From Rosa chinensis (Eukaryota > Streptophyta > Magnoliopsida > Rosales > Rosaceae), in NCBI RefSeq assembly GCF_002994745.2, contig NC_037090.1, positions 8,925,501 through 8,989,500 of the forward strand: DNA of 64,000 nucleotides, in the 5' to 3' direction. Position 1 is the first letter of the stretch, and each line of letters starts with the position of its first letter. The translations under genes were made by a program, and so were the position numbers. The notes under the pieces are model-generated. The model was not told where the DNA came from, ran no database searches, and worked only from the letters and a program-made list of their open reading frames with translations. Positions 1 to 11,299 of the stretch are shown piece by piece.

Positions 1-1290
1 AAAGGAAGCTACCTCAACACAACCCTGAGGTTGAGAAGTTGTGAACAAGGACCGCAAATAGGACAGAACAATGTGCTCAATCTCTCCATCCTCTGTACAC
101 CAGGTTCTCGAGTCGTTGAACAGTCCTTTCAATCTATTCTTTTTACGTCTGTTACTAGCCCTTTGGTGGAAGAAACGGGTGTTCAAGTCCCCCTCCGTTA
201 ACCAAAAAACCTTTGCTCTTTGATTCCAGAAATCATGTTCTAGCTTTAAAAGTTCATCCAATTTCTTTTCAAGAGTCACCCGTGCTGTATCCGGAGGGGA
301 AGAAAAAGAGGAATCATAGAAAGTAGCCAACTGTTCTCTAGTCTCCCTGATACTTTTGCCCAAAGCTCCAAATTTCACGTCGCTCCACTCTTGAAGAACC
401 CGACGTGTCTCATTGATCTTCCCAAAAACCCTAGAAAAGGCCTCACTCCCACCAGACCAACTCCAACCCCTCTCCACAACCCTACTACACTCTTCATCAT
501 GAAGCCAAAGTTCCTCAAATCGAAACCTCTTCTTCCTTTTCTTTTTCCGGCGCGTTCGACTTTCTCGTACTTCCAACAAAATTGGAAGGTGGTCAGACTT
601 ATTTGGAGACTGGTGGACCACCCTAGAAATAGGGAAAAGATCAGACCACCCATTGGAAACAAGAAAACGATCCAGCCGGACTTTTATCCATTGACCACTG
701 CGCTTCCCTCTCCAAGTAAAGCACGGACCCGTAAAGGATACCTCTTTGAGAGAAAACAGCTCAATAAAATCACGAAATCCATCCATCTGTCGTTCACACC
801 TAGCCGGACCCCCTTCTTTCTCACTATTTTGCAAAATCTCATTAAAATCACCTCCAATAACCCAGGGCAAAGTACACTGCAAGCCCAGAGTTCTTAGCAA
901 CGCCCAAGTATGGTGGCGGTCCTCCACATTAGGGTGGCCGTATATCCCGGTGAATCTCCACCTTTTAGGGTCAGAAGCCTTGCCAACAAGGACATCAATG
1001 TGATTATCCGAGTAGCTACGTAATGAAACTGGAACATCCTCATTCCAAAGAATACACAACCCTCCAGACCTGCTCACACCTTTCCCATTCTTTCTCAGTT
1101 TAAACTTACACGAAACCGTGAAAGCATTTCGCCAACCCAGCTAAACCCGAACCTCTACCATTTCCGCTGCAGTACACTTAGTCTCCGACAAGAACATTAC
1201 ATTGGGATGAATTAGGGAAGCCAGCCCTTTAAGTCCTCTAATTGTCCAAGGGTTCCCAAGCCCCTGGCAGTTCCAGCATAAAAGATTCAT
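1..1290 (-). pseudogene. LINE ORF2, AP-like endonuclease region, with premature stop
   Basis: Reading minus-strand from the ATG at 1288-1290 gives 'MNLLCWNCQGLGNPWTIRGL', the typical plant LINE ORF2 start. Further on come 'SETKC', 'VIGGDFNEIL' (endonuclease catalytic GDFN), 'FTWRGK', 'RLDRFL' and 'SDHLPILL' (the SDH motif), then 'DLNTRFFHQRA', which precedes the RT domain in this family. These are exonuclease-endonuclease-phosphatase fold motifs; the enzyme nicks target DNA. Codon 50 is TAG (1141-1143), so this copy cannot make full-length ORF2 without readthrough. RT and RNase H would lie left of the window. Confidence 0.85.
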
Positions 1291-2900
1291 GGCTCGTGAT
1301 GGGTCGATTCCAGACCTATCACGGAGGAATGTTTCTGAGTACGTCCATGACTCTGTGAAGAAAAACGACTTGAAGAACTAAGGTTCTTTCGTACTGGGAA
1401 TCCCTTCTTACCAGACTTCCTGGAATATTCTAGAATCTTCTCATTAGGCCTCTTCAAAGACGGAGACAGCTCGGCCCCAATCTGACTCCCAATTAGAAAA
1501 GTGTTCGTCTGGGCCCCAGTCCCTTCCTCAGCAATGACACCTTTTTTGGGCCTTGGCTGGCGTGGGGAAAGAGATGGGCCCACTACCAGAGGCTTTGAAA
1601 TGGGCACTGCCTCCACATTCTGAATCAACTCCTTGGATTTAGGATCTGGCAACCTTGATGTCTCGTGGGATGAGTCACGATCCACAATCAAAGGAAAGAT
1701 AACACACTCAGAAGATTTAGACAATGATTGCGCAATCACCGTACTGGAATTTAATGCATCCCCTAAAGAAGAACATTCCAATATTGGAACCTTCGTAAGC
1801 CCCTCCGCCACCGTAAGCCCCTCCGCCGCTGTGGGACCTTCCTCCACCGTTGTCCTCACCATGTAGCTACCCACTTCCAACCTTCTCCGTTTTTGGGTAG
1901 GTTCCCCAATTGTCCCATCGGCCGTATCCTCCACCACTATCTCTATATCATTCTCATCCCTGGGTACCAGAGGGCCCGAATCTCCATCCCATTCTTCTCT
2001 CGATCTGATCATCCCGATCGTAGGAAAATCTGGTGCTGCCATTGTCCAACCAGAGTGCTTAGCCGGGTGCAATCCGAACCTAGTGCCTCCACCACCGGAA
2101 ACTGTCTCCCTCTCCGCCTTCTCCATTTCCCGTTTTGCTAACCAGGCCTCCTTTCTCTCGGCGTTAAGAAGAACATCATACGTAGGCTCCGGGATCTCCC
2201 CAGACAGACGTCGGGGGCAACTGAATCCAATATGAGAAACTAACCCACAATACAGACAGAAGTGTGGCAATCTTTCGTACTCCAACTCAAAGAGCTTGTT
2301 CCCCGACCATAAAGCGCCCGGAATAGAAATCCCCTTCCTCAGAGGTTTCTCAACATCAACTCCTACCCGAACCCGGAGGAATCTGCCAAAGCAACTACCG
2401 TGTCGATCCTTCCCTGTTTTGATATAGTCACCGACCGCCGCACCAATCCCCTGTCCAGTCTCCTCGTCCATATAGAGTGGTGGAATCCCTCTGATTCGAA
2501 TCCAGAAAAATTGTTTTTGCAAGGCAACCCTGAGAGGATCCGCCGTCCCATCTGTTACGGCAACTGCAAAGAAAGCCTTCTCATACGACCACGGTGCTCT
2601 CGATACGACCCAGTGCAGATCTGAGGCATAGGCAAAAGAAAACAGAAGTCTGCGACTGCCGTCAAGTTGACAAATTATCAGTCTGGAGCGATCCGCCGGA
2701 GCCGAATTTGGAATCCAAAGACCACGAAGGGTACTGATTAAGGAATCCATCCGATATTGTTTATCAGTTAACAGTTCTCCCACAACAAAAAAGTGATGTG
2801 GCTGCTGTTTCGGCCGCTTCTGAGGGAGGACAACCTCCACGGTCTCCTCCTCCGTCAGTGCAAGCTTCCGACCAAAACCACCCATCATCTCTTCCATCAT
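1287..2900 (-). CDS. LINE ORF1: DUF4283 domain and CCHC zinc-knuckle protein
   Basis: An open minus-strand frame encodes a LINE ORF1-type nucleic-acid-binding protein. The frame stays open up to 2960, but I place the start at the ATG at 2898-2900 because the 20 residues before it are hydrophobic and unlike the family; the adjacent ATG at 2895 is equally possible. Numbering from the 2960 frame, residues ~55-200 match the DUF4283 pattern (short strands, 'FFWIRIRGIPP'), and a zinc knuckle C235-x2-C238-x4-H243-x4-C248 follows. The C-terminal half is low-complexity and includes a short 'TVAEGL' duplication. In LINEs this protein coats the RNA for target-primed reverse transcription. The stop overlaps the ORF2 start as ATGA (1287-1290). 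The frame has no internal stop, so the copy is not very old. Confidence 0.85.
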   Translation of the reverse strand: MMEEMMGGFGRKLALTEEETVEVVLPQKRPKQQPHHFFVVGELLTDKQYRMDSLISTLRGLWIPNSAPADRSRLIICQLDGSRRLLFSFAYASDLHWVVSRAPWSYEKAFFAVAVTDGTADPLRVALQKQFFWIRIRGIPPLYMDEETGQGIGAAVGDYIKTGKDRHGSCFGRFLRVRVGVDVEKPLRKGISIPGALWSGNKLFELEYERLPHFCLYCGLVSHIGFSCPRRLSGEIPEPTYDVLLNAERKEAWLAKREMEKAERETVSGGGGTRFGLHPAKHSGWTMAAPDFPTIGMIRSREEWDGDSGPLVPRDENDIEIVVEDTADGTIGEPTQKRRRLEVGSYMVRTTVEEGPTAAEGLTVAEGLTKVPILECSSLGDALNSSTVIAQSLSKSSECVIFPLIVDRDSSHETSRLPDPKSKELIQNVEAVPISKPLVVGPSLSPRQPRPKKGVIAEEGTGAQTNTFLIGSQIGAELSPSLKRPNEKILEYSRKSGKKGFPVRKNLSSSSRFSSQSHGRTQKHSSVIGLESTHHEP

Positions 2901-2960
2901 GCAACTATGCTCTATAATAAAAGCCCAACCCTGTATGATAAAGGGAGGGAGCCAGGACAT

Positions 2961-3897
2961 TCGAACTACACACTCCGCCGCCCACTAAGGCACGACGAGG
3001 CTGACACCCTAACCCTCTTTCACCTAAGCTAGAGAGAGAAGAGAACTCAAAGCACTCCAAGCTTTGTTTCAAGAAGATCAAACCATTGCCAACCAAATCA
3101 TGTATGAAAAGATTAGACGGATTTTTCCCTTATAGTTTGAAATTCATGCTACGTTGGTTCAATTGGGGGATTTGGGGCTGAATGATGACTTGTGTTCTTG
3201 GCATTGCAGACAACCTGTATCATAATTTCTCCATTTTGGGAGCATGATTTGATGAGAACCCAAATTGCAGGCGACATGTTGAATCAGCGATTAGGCTCGA
3301 CACCTCGACTCGACCTTGATTCCTGACTGAAGCAATATTTAGCCCATGATTGTCTAAGCAATTAGGGAGGGTGCATATGGGTTTTTGGTTGGCTTGTGTT
3401 ACAGCCCAACGCTAATATGATCCAAAGTGATTGTTTTGGAAATTTCGACAACCAAAATTCAGCCAACTAATTTGAAGCAGCACAATCCCTTTAAATGGGA
3501 TGGACTGTGTATTGGGATTTTCTATTCAAACAGTCTTCAACAGTCAACACTTAATAGTTCCAATCAATGTGCAATAGCCCACAATAAGCCAAACTTTGAA
3601 AACCTTGGGAATCAATGTTTGGCGTATATCCTAAATATATAGGGCCTCGATATAAAAGTTTCGATGATACAAAAGCAAACTATGTTTATTCCATGACACA
3701 AGGGCATTTCAAAAATGTCTAAGAATTCAAATTTTACAAAAATAAATGGTTCCCGTTGTACAATTTTCAGCCATCATATGAACCCACTCAAATCTAACAC
3801 TTCATTTATTTATTTCGCCTGTTTAATTATAACTTTTATATAAATATATGAACCTACACTCAAATCTTAAGTCTTAAGTTTCAATTAAACAGCCGAT
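2961..3897. other. Intergenic, no gene seen
   Basis: I see no convincing coding region here. The first ~100 bases probably include the LINE 5' UTR. The rest is AT-rich; short open frames show no recognisable protein. Confidence 0.5.
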
Positions 3898-4204
3898 AAT
3901 CATACGCACAATTATACTTTGAAAAATAAGAAGGAAATCAACAAAGACAAAACATATCATATAAGCACGAAAAATCACAAAAACTTCATAGCGCTCAAGT
4001 TTTAATCATACACGCAATTATACTTTAAAAATATGAAAGAAAGCAAGAAAAACAAAACACATCATATCTACACAAAAATTTACGGAAACTTCGTAGTGCT
4101 CAAGTCTTAATCTTACGTCCATTTATACTTTAAAAAAAATTAAAGAAAGCAAGAAAAACAAAACACATCATATCTACATGAAAAATCACAAAAAATTCTC
4201 GATA
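3898..4204. repeat. ~105-bp tandem repeat, about 2.9 copies
   Basis: Three consecutive diverged copies start near 3898, 4004 and 4109. Each has the order 'aatcatac...', 'aattatacttt', 'gaaagcaagaaaaacaaaac' (or a variant), 'acatcatat', then 'cacaaaaa', and a 'gctcaagt' motif closes the first two. Copies two and three are closest to each other. Confidence 0.75.
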
Positions 4205-7200
4205 AAAACTGAAAATTCATTCATCGGTTCAAACATTATCCTCTAATTATTAATATTTTTTTATCAATCTTCTCGTCTTTTTTACCCAAAGCAGAACATT
4301 AGTGGTGATAAAAAAAGAGAGAGGGGCCCTCATTCATCATAGCTCAGAGAAAATAGATACTTATTTAATCTCTAATGGTGGAAAGATCAGATAACCCTGT
4401 GGTGGAGGGATCCTTCGGAGAAGAAGTGATTGAAATCATTGAATTGAAGAAAGAAATAAAGTAGTTGAAGCAGTTGTTAAGAGATTGTTCTGTGTTTCAC
4501 TGGAGGCAACTTGGTAATTAATTAGCAGGAGCTTTCTCAAGAGATTGTCTCCATTTCTTGTCTGAATTCGGATTCTTTCGGTGATGACAGATGAGATTAC
4601 ATCTTCTGATATACTACATATTGATCAAACTCTTCAGTTAATGAACCCGGATTAAAGCTAATATAAGAAACAGGGTAATATATTGTAAAAATTAGCTGTG
4701 GCTTTGATAAAATGAGATGAAGAGAACGAAACAAACTTTTGCAACAAGCAAATAAGCAATCTCATACATAATTCTAGAGCATGGTACAATTTTGCAATAA
4801 ACAGATCCTTTACATGTATGCTGCCCCTTCTTCTTCCACCCTTTTCGACCCAATCCACCCTCATATAAAGCAACACCAACCATTACCTGGACGCATTCCT
4901 CAGCATCTCCAAAACATTACCAACTTAAGATGAGAACTCCTGATATGTGAAGAAATGTGTTCTAGCTGTCATGTCTGTTCTCCTCAGTGTGCATGATAAC
5001 ATATCTGTAATACTGTTAAGTATTGTGATTGAAATTCATTTTCCTTTTGTATTTTTGTAGTTGTACTGAAATGTACCGAACTCCAACCTTTGAATAAATA
5101 TTTCAAATCTATTTTTAAGAGTCCCATAAGAGATGAACAAATTTGCAGTTAACAAGTTGTGATGGTCGCTATATTGGTGTTAATTATTGATCTTTTGGCA
5201 ACACCGATGTGGAGATCAGTTGGCTACTGATTGAGGTTTACTGTCCATTAAACCGATCTCTAGATCTGCCTAATATGAAGACTACGATAAACTCAATCCA
5301 GCAATGACTACATGTTAGATTGGAGATAACACAAGACCATTTTAGGACTATTTATGTTGCCCATCATTTCTTTGAGGTATAACATAAGACCAATATCATA
5401 AGATGAGACTGCAGTCTGCAGGCCTGTGGAGCTTTAGATCATTGATTTGACTGAGGCAGAAGTTATGAATTCATAATGTAGTTTTAATTAGTGTTGCATT
5501 CGATCACTTCTCTATAGATCTGCCAATAGTATGCATATTTGATGATCTAGATGAGATTATAATACTCACATCATGTCTTGATTGTTCAAACTTCAATATT
5601 ATCAAGATTAGACGGGCATCAATATAGTGACTTGAAGCAGTAGCCAGATACATAGGGTATAGTTAATGTAAACATCTATTAAAAAAACAAACTCTTGCAT
5701 TGCTGTCCTTACATATACCTCAGGAAGACGCGAATAATATCCACAACTACATGGAAAGCTTTGTTGCTTGCCATGGCTATATGTACTTTAGCTTTAGATC
5801 GAGTTCCTCTTCTACCCAGAAATTCGATATTAGCATTTCTAATGGGAAACCACAGAGAATTCATACTCATCATCGGCTTATTTATTGTACAATTGCCGCA
5901 TTTGTGTTCCCTACTGTTGTCTTTCTTAAACTTAACGACTCTGTTTTCTACGGTCACATCTATTCATTATTTAATCGACTCGTTACTTCACTTGCTTGTA
6001 TATGATTTCATACACAAAACACAAATAAACAACATGAAAAGCGTTTCGGTCTTATTGCTCTGTTTTCTCTGTTCGATTCCACAACTAATTACAATTACAT
6101 TAAGAATCTTTGTTTGTTTATCCAATATCAATACTTTCCTCCATTTCTTCCTATTCTTGCTGTTCATGGTCAAAATCTTCGTCAGTGTAATTTATTTTGT
6201 ACTTATTCTGTTCCCTACTTTAAGAATCAAAATTCTAACAAAGTTATTAGAGCAGAAACTTCAGAGTATTTTGGTACATAGTTTAACTTCGAAAGTGTAA
6301 CTTACTATTCTATAGGCTTATCATAAAAATAAAAATAAATTAAGGTATATTAAAAATCATAAGATAAAATCTAACTAGTCCATCATGATTCTCTTGAAGG
6401 TTAACCAGGTGGGTTAGTCCCTCAAATCAAACTTACCCCTCGGGTTAGGATTCATTGTTATCCAATCTTGGCACCAAACTTGAAAAGATACGTAGGAATA
6501 CGGAAATAGATGATCGAACATCGATGGCGATTAGTTTGGAGATCTACTTTCAACATGGTAATATGTGTATCTACTTTTCAATTCTTCCCCTTTATTTGTT
6601 CACATTTAAGAAACAAAAATAGTGATGGCATATTGGCATTAATCCCTCATAGGTAAAATTGAAATTAAGCATGCATCTTTTTCTTCATCTTTCGTTTTGA
6701 TTCTTAGCTGTTTGTTTTATGGTTTCTTGTTTCATTCTTATTGCTCTGTTTTTTCTGTTTTCATTCCATAACCAATTCCATTAACATAAATTCCACATAA
6801 CACAGGAAGCTTCACATAATCCAACTCAAAACATGATGACTGCCGACAGTCTGATATTCTGAAGTAGACTACCGACGATTGGGGTTTTGCAAATGTTTTA
6901 GACAACTTTAACAAACCTTCAACAGAAGTCAAACAAAAGAATTGCTCGCACAAATTTGAAATTTGACCTATTTTTTGTCCAAGTTCTTGGAGCACTCACT
7001 TCGTAAAGTTTTCATTGAAGTATGGGTGTGAAATGATAAAAAGTCACCAAACGTCCGTGAATAGATATAAAGTCACCAAACGTTAGTGAAAACATGGTTA
7101 GTTCTTCTCTTTCTTTCTTTTTTCTTCATGGTTAGTTCTTCGTGTTTCATACTCAGGAAGAAATAAAAATAAAGAAAAGAACTAACCACGTTTAGTTAGA

Positions 7201-7994
7201 GGGTTTGTTGACGATACTTGTGAGCAAACCGATATCAAATTGAGAAGGCGTTGATCAATTGAAGAAGATGTGAGAAAAATGAATTTTTGTAATTAAGAAA
7301 ACATAGAAATATAAAAATCAGAAATTATGTTTTAATGATATGGATACGCCACATACGCTGCCACCTAAGGTGGGCTCTAGGTAATTCTCCAAAAGGTGGT
7401 TCATTTAGCATTACTCTTGCGTCAAAGCATTCTAATGAAGATCACGTGCATCTTTCAAAGTTTCGATTTCGTTAGCTTTTTTGATAAGTTTTATAGTTTA
7501 GTGGAGTTTTGGTTTAGTTCCCATGTTTTGTATTATACATTTTCTTTAATAAAATTCAGTGTCTCTTCCCTTAATTTGTTTCAGCCAAAAAACAAAAAAA
7601 AAATATTAAAAAATTTCCGGCACCGGATGGATGTTTTCACTCAGACTACTAGTTTCTATATCATTTAAAATGTAGATAAGCAAAGCTTTTAACGTAAGCT
7701 TTCAAGTTTTACATTTAACCCCGTTAATCTATTCATTGTTCTACTTCCCAATTAATATTCCTTCAACATATGTGCTTTGGCCCTTTGCGGCTCCCCCTTC
7801 AGTTTCATACTAGAGAGAGAACTCCACCTAAACCACCAGCATTCTTGAGAGGTAGGTAGGTCAGTTTTGAACGTTTGGTCAATCTATTAAACAGTGACAA
7901 ATTAATGAATTATCCTTCCTAGTTTCTTTGTTCTCTCCTCGAAACTTGTAGCAAAGAGATAGTTTAGCCACAATTCTATTTCATACAGCGCCCT
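4205..7994. other. AT-rich intergenic region; one 201-codon open frame of doubtful status
   Basis: No gene is recognised. A plus-strand frame at 5695-6300 is open for 201 codons in AT-rich DNA and would encode a Leu/Ile/Phe-rich hydrophobic chain. T-rich DNA read in one frame naturally produces this, and there is no family resemblance. A short frame at 4375-4464 (starts MVERSDNPVVEG) is followed by more open codons after a TAG and could be a gene scrap. Two similar short motifs 'aaagtcaccaaacgt' lie at about 7039 and 7069. Confidence 0.4.
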
Positions 7995-8117
7995 TAAGGC
8001 CTCGTTTGGTTCACGGAAGGGAAATCGATTCCCTTGTCTTTCCCGTGGGGAAGGGAAACTAAAGTTCCTGTCAGATTTCATTTCCTGTGTTTGGAAAAGC
8101 AGGGAAAACATCCAGGA

Positions 8118-8332
8118 TGTTAAAGGAAAAGTATATTATGTGCCTTCGTCAAATCGACTGACGGAGAGGGAATCAAGGAATCAGTGATTACCATCAATAA
8201 GCACAATTACGGATCAATTAGCGTTTAATGTCATCATTGTAATTGTTGTTTCCATTGTAATTCTCTCCCTATATAAAGGGGCTATGAAATGAAATGAGTA
8301 GACCAATTCCAATTGTCATTTTTACTTTAACA
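8118..8332 (+). repeat. Copia 5' LTR
   Basis: Starts TGTTAAAG and ends CTTTAACA, an 8-bp terminal inverted repeat containing the TG...CA ends. It is the same length as the 3' LTR and carries a TATA-like element near its 3' third. The internal domain starts with 'cgttatcagcacg', the expected place for the primer-binding site, but I cannot assign the primer tRNA with confidence. Confidence 0.93.
8270..8281 (+). promoter_or_regulatory. TATA box of the Copia 5' LTR
   Basis: The string CTATATAAAGGG sits about 50 bp before the end of the 5' LTR, in the position expected for the U3/R promoter of a short Copia LTR. The same string is present in the 3' LTR at about 14303-14314. Confidence 0.6.
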
Positions 8333-10010
8333 CGTTATCAGCACGTTCAGAGCAAATAAGAATGAAAAAATCTAATTTCCAAATTTGTTTCCTTCTCCCG
8401 TCGAAAAAAAAAACCCTAAGAAATAAATATTTTCTTTTTTGCCGTCACCACCGAAGCACACCACCTTCGCAGCCATAGCCCAGCCTCCAACCTGCCCAGT
8501 CGGATCGCCTGCTGCACAGATCCCACCGCCGCCGCCGGACAGCCAGATCGATCTTCCGGATCGATCATTCAACCTCCAGCCTCGCACTGCCCTCGCGTCC
8601 ACCTGCTGCTGCACTGAGCATCGACACAGCATCCCATCCCCTAGCAGCCCCTGCAAACCAAGCAACGCTCGACAACTCCACTACCATACCAGATCACCCA
8701 AGTCTTCCGATCCACACCGACGTCGTCGAACAGACCCAGGGCGCCCTAGACCCAAACCTTTGCCCCGGCGCCCCGCCGATCGATCCCAGCAGCCGGCCTT
8801 ATCCTTCCCGGCCACGAAGCTCCACAGCCGGCCTCACCTTTCGTCAGCTCACCCCTCCAGCACTCAATCCCATCCGCTCTCACCAAGCAGCACCTATGCC
8901 TTGAATGTACCACCGAGCCAGCAGCAGCCCCAACACCTGCAGATCCCACCTACAGCCTCCGAGCAGCAAGCCAGCAACCCGATCTGCATCAACCTGTCTC
9001 CAGCCTGCCTTACAGAGCCCAAGCTTAGCTCCTGCAAGCAGTGGACGACCCAGCACCACCCCTGCCAAGGAAGAACAGAGAACCAAAAAGAAGAAGACAC
9101 GAAGGAGGAAGAAGAGAGAAAAAGAAAAAAGAAAAAAAAAGAAACTCAGCCCAAAGTAAAAGGCCCAGCCCAAATAGCAGACCCGGCCCAGACCGAAAAA
9201 AAAAACAAAAAAACAAAAGCAGGTCTTATTGGTGAAGCAGCCCAGCAAGAAGAAAAAAAAACTCTTGCCCACTGTTGAAAACAAAAAAACATCGCTACGC
9301 ACGCCTGCATCAACACCCGCGTGCGCTAGGATCGTTTTGTTTTCTCGCAATCAAGTATGTTTTCTTTATTTTTTTTTTATGATTTTAATCAAGCATGTGA
9401 ATTTTATTTATGTTTTCTATTTTTCAGCATGCTTTATACTTCATTATTCATGCTTTATTATATTTGGTTATTAAGCATGTTTAGTTAAGATAATTTTGAT
9501 CATTTTAAGCATGTCTTGTTATTTATATAATTATGTTTCAACATGTTTTATATTTTATTGTTTATGGTTTATTATGAAATTTTGAGCATGTTTTTCTTTT
9601 TACGCTTATATAAATTATGCCTATGCATGCTTCGTATTATGCTATTGTTTACATTTTATTTTATGCATGATATATTCTTGCTATTATTATGTGTAGTATA
9701 TAATTTGTTGTATATTTGTGACATTTGAGCATGCCATGTAGTTTATTTTTATATGCTATGTTTTATTTATTATTAAATGTGCTATTGTTATTGTTAGAAT
9801 ACAATATATAAATTGTGTTTTGCCATGATAATGAAAATTCATGCGCATTATACACACACTTACTGTGATAAAGTATTTTCACATAGCATCGGAAAAAAAA
9901 TGTGACCATTACGAATCTTGGTCTTGAAATCTAATTCATATTTTTGGAAAATAATTCACGTGAATGTCTTTATGACTGCGTAATTTATATCTTCCCTCTT
10001 GTTTATGTAG
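8333..10010 (+). other. Long Copia leader: GC/Pro-rich block, then AT-rich block with repeated RCATG motifs
   Basis: About 1.7 kb separates the 5' LTR from gag. The first half (8439-9278) is C-rich and open for 279 codons, giving a Pro/Ser/Gln/Lys-rich chain with no domain; I read it as a composition artefact of the leader, not a proven gene. The second half (about 9340-9740) is AT-rich and has roughly eleven spaced 'gcatg/acatg' motifs, many in the form AGCATGT. An AG just before the gag ATG could be a splice acceptor, so the leader may be an intron-containing 5' UTR. Confidence 0.5.
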
Positions 10011-10959
10011 ATGGCTGATCCAACTCGACCTGAATTTGACATTTTGGACTCAGACGAACTTGAGTACCACCGTTGGGTTTTCGATATGGAAACTGTCTTT
10101 GTGGAAAAAGACAACACTACCACCATTACTGATCCCAAAGATGATGAACTATCTAATAAGGTGAAAGCAGCTGCCTTAATGTTTCTAAGGCGACATATTG
10201 ATCCTTGCTTATGCTGGGAATACCTTCAGTTGAAGACACCCAAAGAATTGTGGGATGCCCTTAAGGGACGTTTTGGGAACATTCATAACACTTTACTCCC
10301 AGAACTGGCTATTCAGTGGAATAGAATCCGCTTGCTTGACTATAAAAAGGTCAATGACTTCAACAAGGACATGTTGCACTTAAAGACACGTCTCAATTTC
10401 TATGAAAAGGAAATCACAGAAGATGATATGATCTACAAGACTCTTACCACATTTCCTACTTTAGTGTTTATACTAGCGAACTAGTATAAGTTGGAGTATG
10501 ACAACAAAATAATCACAACCTTCAATAAGTTGATAATCCTACTGCAAGTGGCTGAGAAACATAATGAGATTCTCTTGAATAACAATGCTAGACCCACTAG
10601 GACAAAGAAAATTCCCGAGGCTAATTATGGAAAAATGAAAGGTGAAAAGAACTCAAATGCAAAGGGGTTTAGACGTGCTGATCCCTACCCACGTGGCAAC
10701 CATGTACCACGTGGAAAGGGACATGGGGATCATGGAAATAAGATGCAAAAGGAAGAGTTGACAATGAACCATGCTACAGGTGTGGATTCATTGGGCATTG
10801 GTACAAGAATTGCCAAGCAAACAACAGAGTAGCAGCCAATTACAAAAGGCTCACTATATGGAAGAAGGAGGTCATGACCTAGACGTCAACCTTACAATTA
10901 CAGACTTCGATGGCAAAGAGGAACTTGCTAAGTCAATGGATGCTCTCAATCTTGACTGA
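10011..10959 (+). pseudogene. Copia gag, broken
   Basis: The start MADPTRPEFDILDSDELEYH is followed by a gag/UBN2-type region ('KTPKELWDALKGRFGN', 'LYDYKKVNDF'-like segment). A TAG interrupts it at 10482-10484, and the same frame continues to 10832. The CCHC knuckle (C-Y-R-C-x4-H-x4-C) lies at about 10771-10813 in a different frame. The tail ('DLDVNLTITDFDGKEEL') is in a third frame and ends at 10959. There is therefore at least one nonsense mutation and two frameshifts. Gag would form the virus-like particle. Confidence 0.85.
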
Positions 10960-11299
10960 TCTGCTTTATTTATTTTCCAAAGACAGATGTGAAGGCATAA
11001 TGCCTCATTTTTAATTAGACTATTACTTGGTCTTAAAATTTATTTCAATAATGGTTTGATGAATTAGAACAAGACCTTGATTTGATTATCGTTGGCTCAT
11101 TAATAAATTTTGAATTTTATTCTCAAGCACTGAATTTATTCAAATTTATTTACTACACATATTTACATGGTTCGAAATTGTAATATAAAGATGTAAAGCA
11201 ATACATCTAGAGAAAAATTTATTATTAGAATGAAAATATTATCATTCTACTAAAATAGAAATACTCTAAAGAATCTGAGATATATTTAAACTCAAAGAC

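Larger units (their letters stand above)
1..2960 (-). mobile_element. LINE (non-LTR retrotransposon), 5' part, runs off the left edge
   Basis: Two adjacent minus-strand coding regions form the front half of a plant L1-type LINE: a DUF4283/zinc-knuckle ORF1 (1287-2900) followed by an endonuclease ORF2 (1290 down to 1). Reverse transcriptase would lie beyond the left edge. The 5' boundary is not fixed; coding similarity ends near 2900 and some 5' UTR probably extends to about 3060. No TSD can be checked because the 3' end is outside the window. Confidence 0.85.

Noticed and set aside
391..897. 168-codon plus-strand open frame
   Set aside because: It is the antisense shadow of the LINE endonuclease, which carries clear motifs on the minus strand.
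4692..4883. 63-codon minus-strand frame starting MVGVALYEGG
   Set aside because: Reads somewhat like protein, but no family is recognised and both flanks are AT-rich with stops; insufficient for a gene call.
7080..7200. Inverted segments 'tggttagttctt' / 'aagaactaacca'
   Set aside because: Short, A/T-rich pairing without target duplication or further arm similarity; not called as a MITE.
8880..9350. 156-codon minus-strand frame in the Copia leader
   Set aside because: Phe-rich low-complexity product caused by an A-rich tract on the plus strand; no domain.
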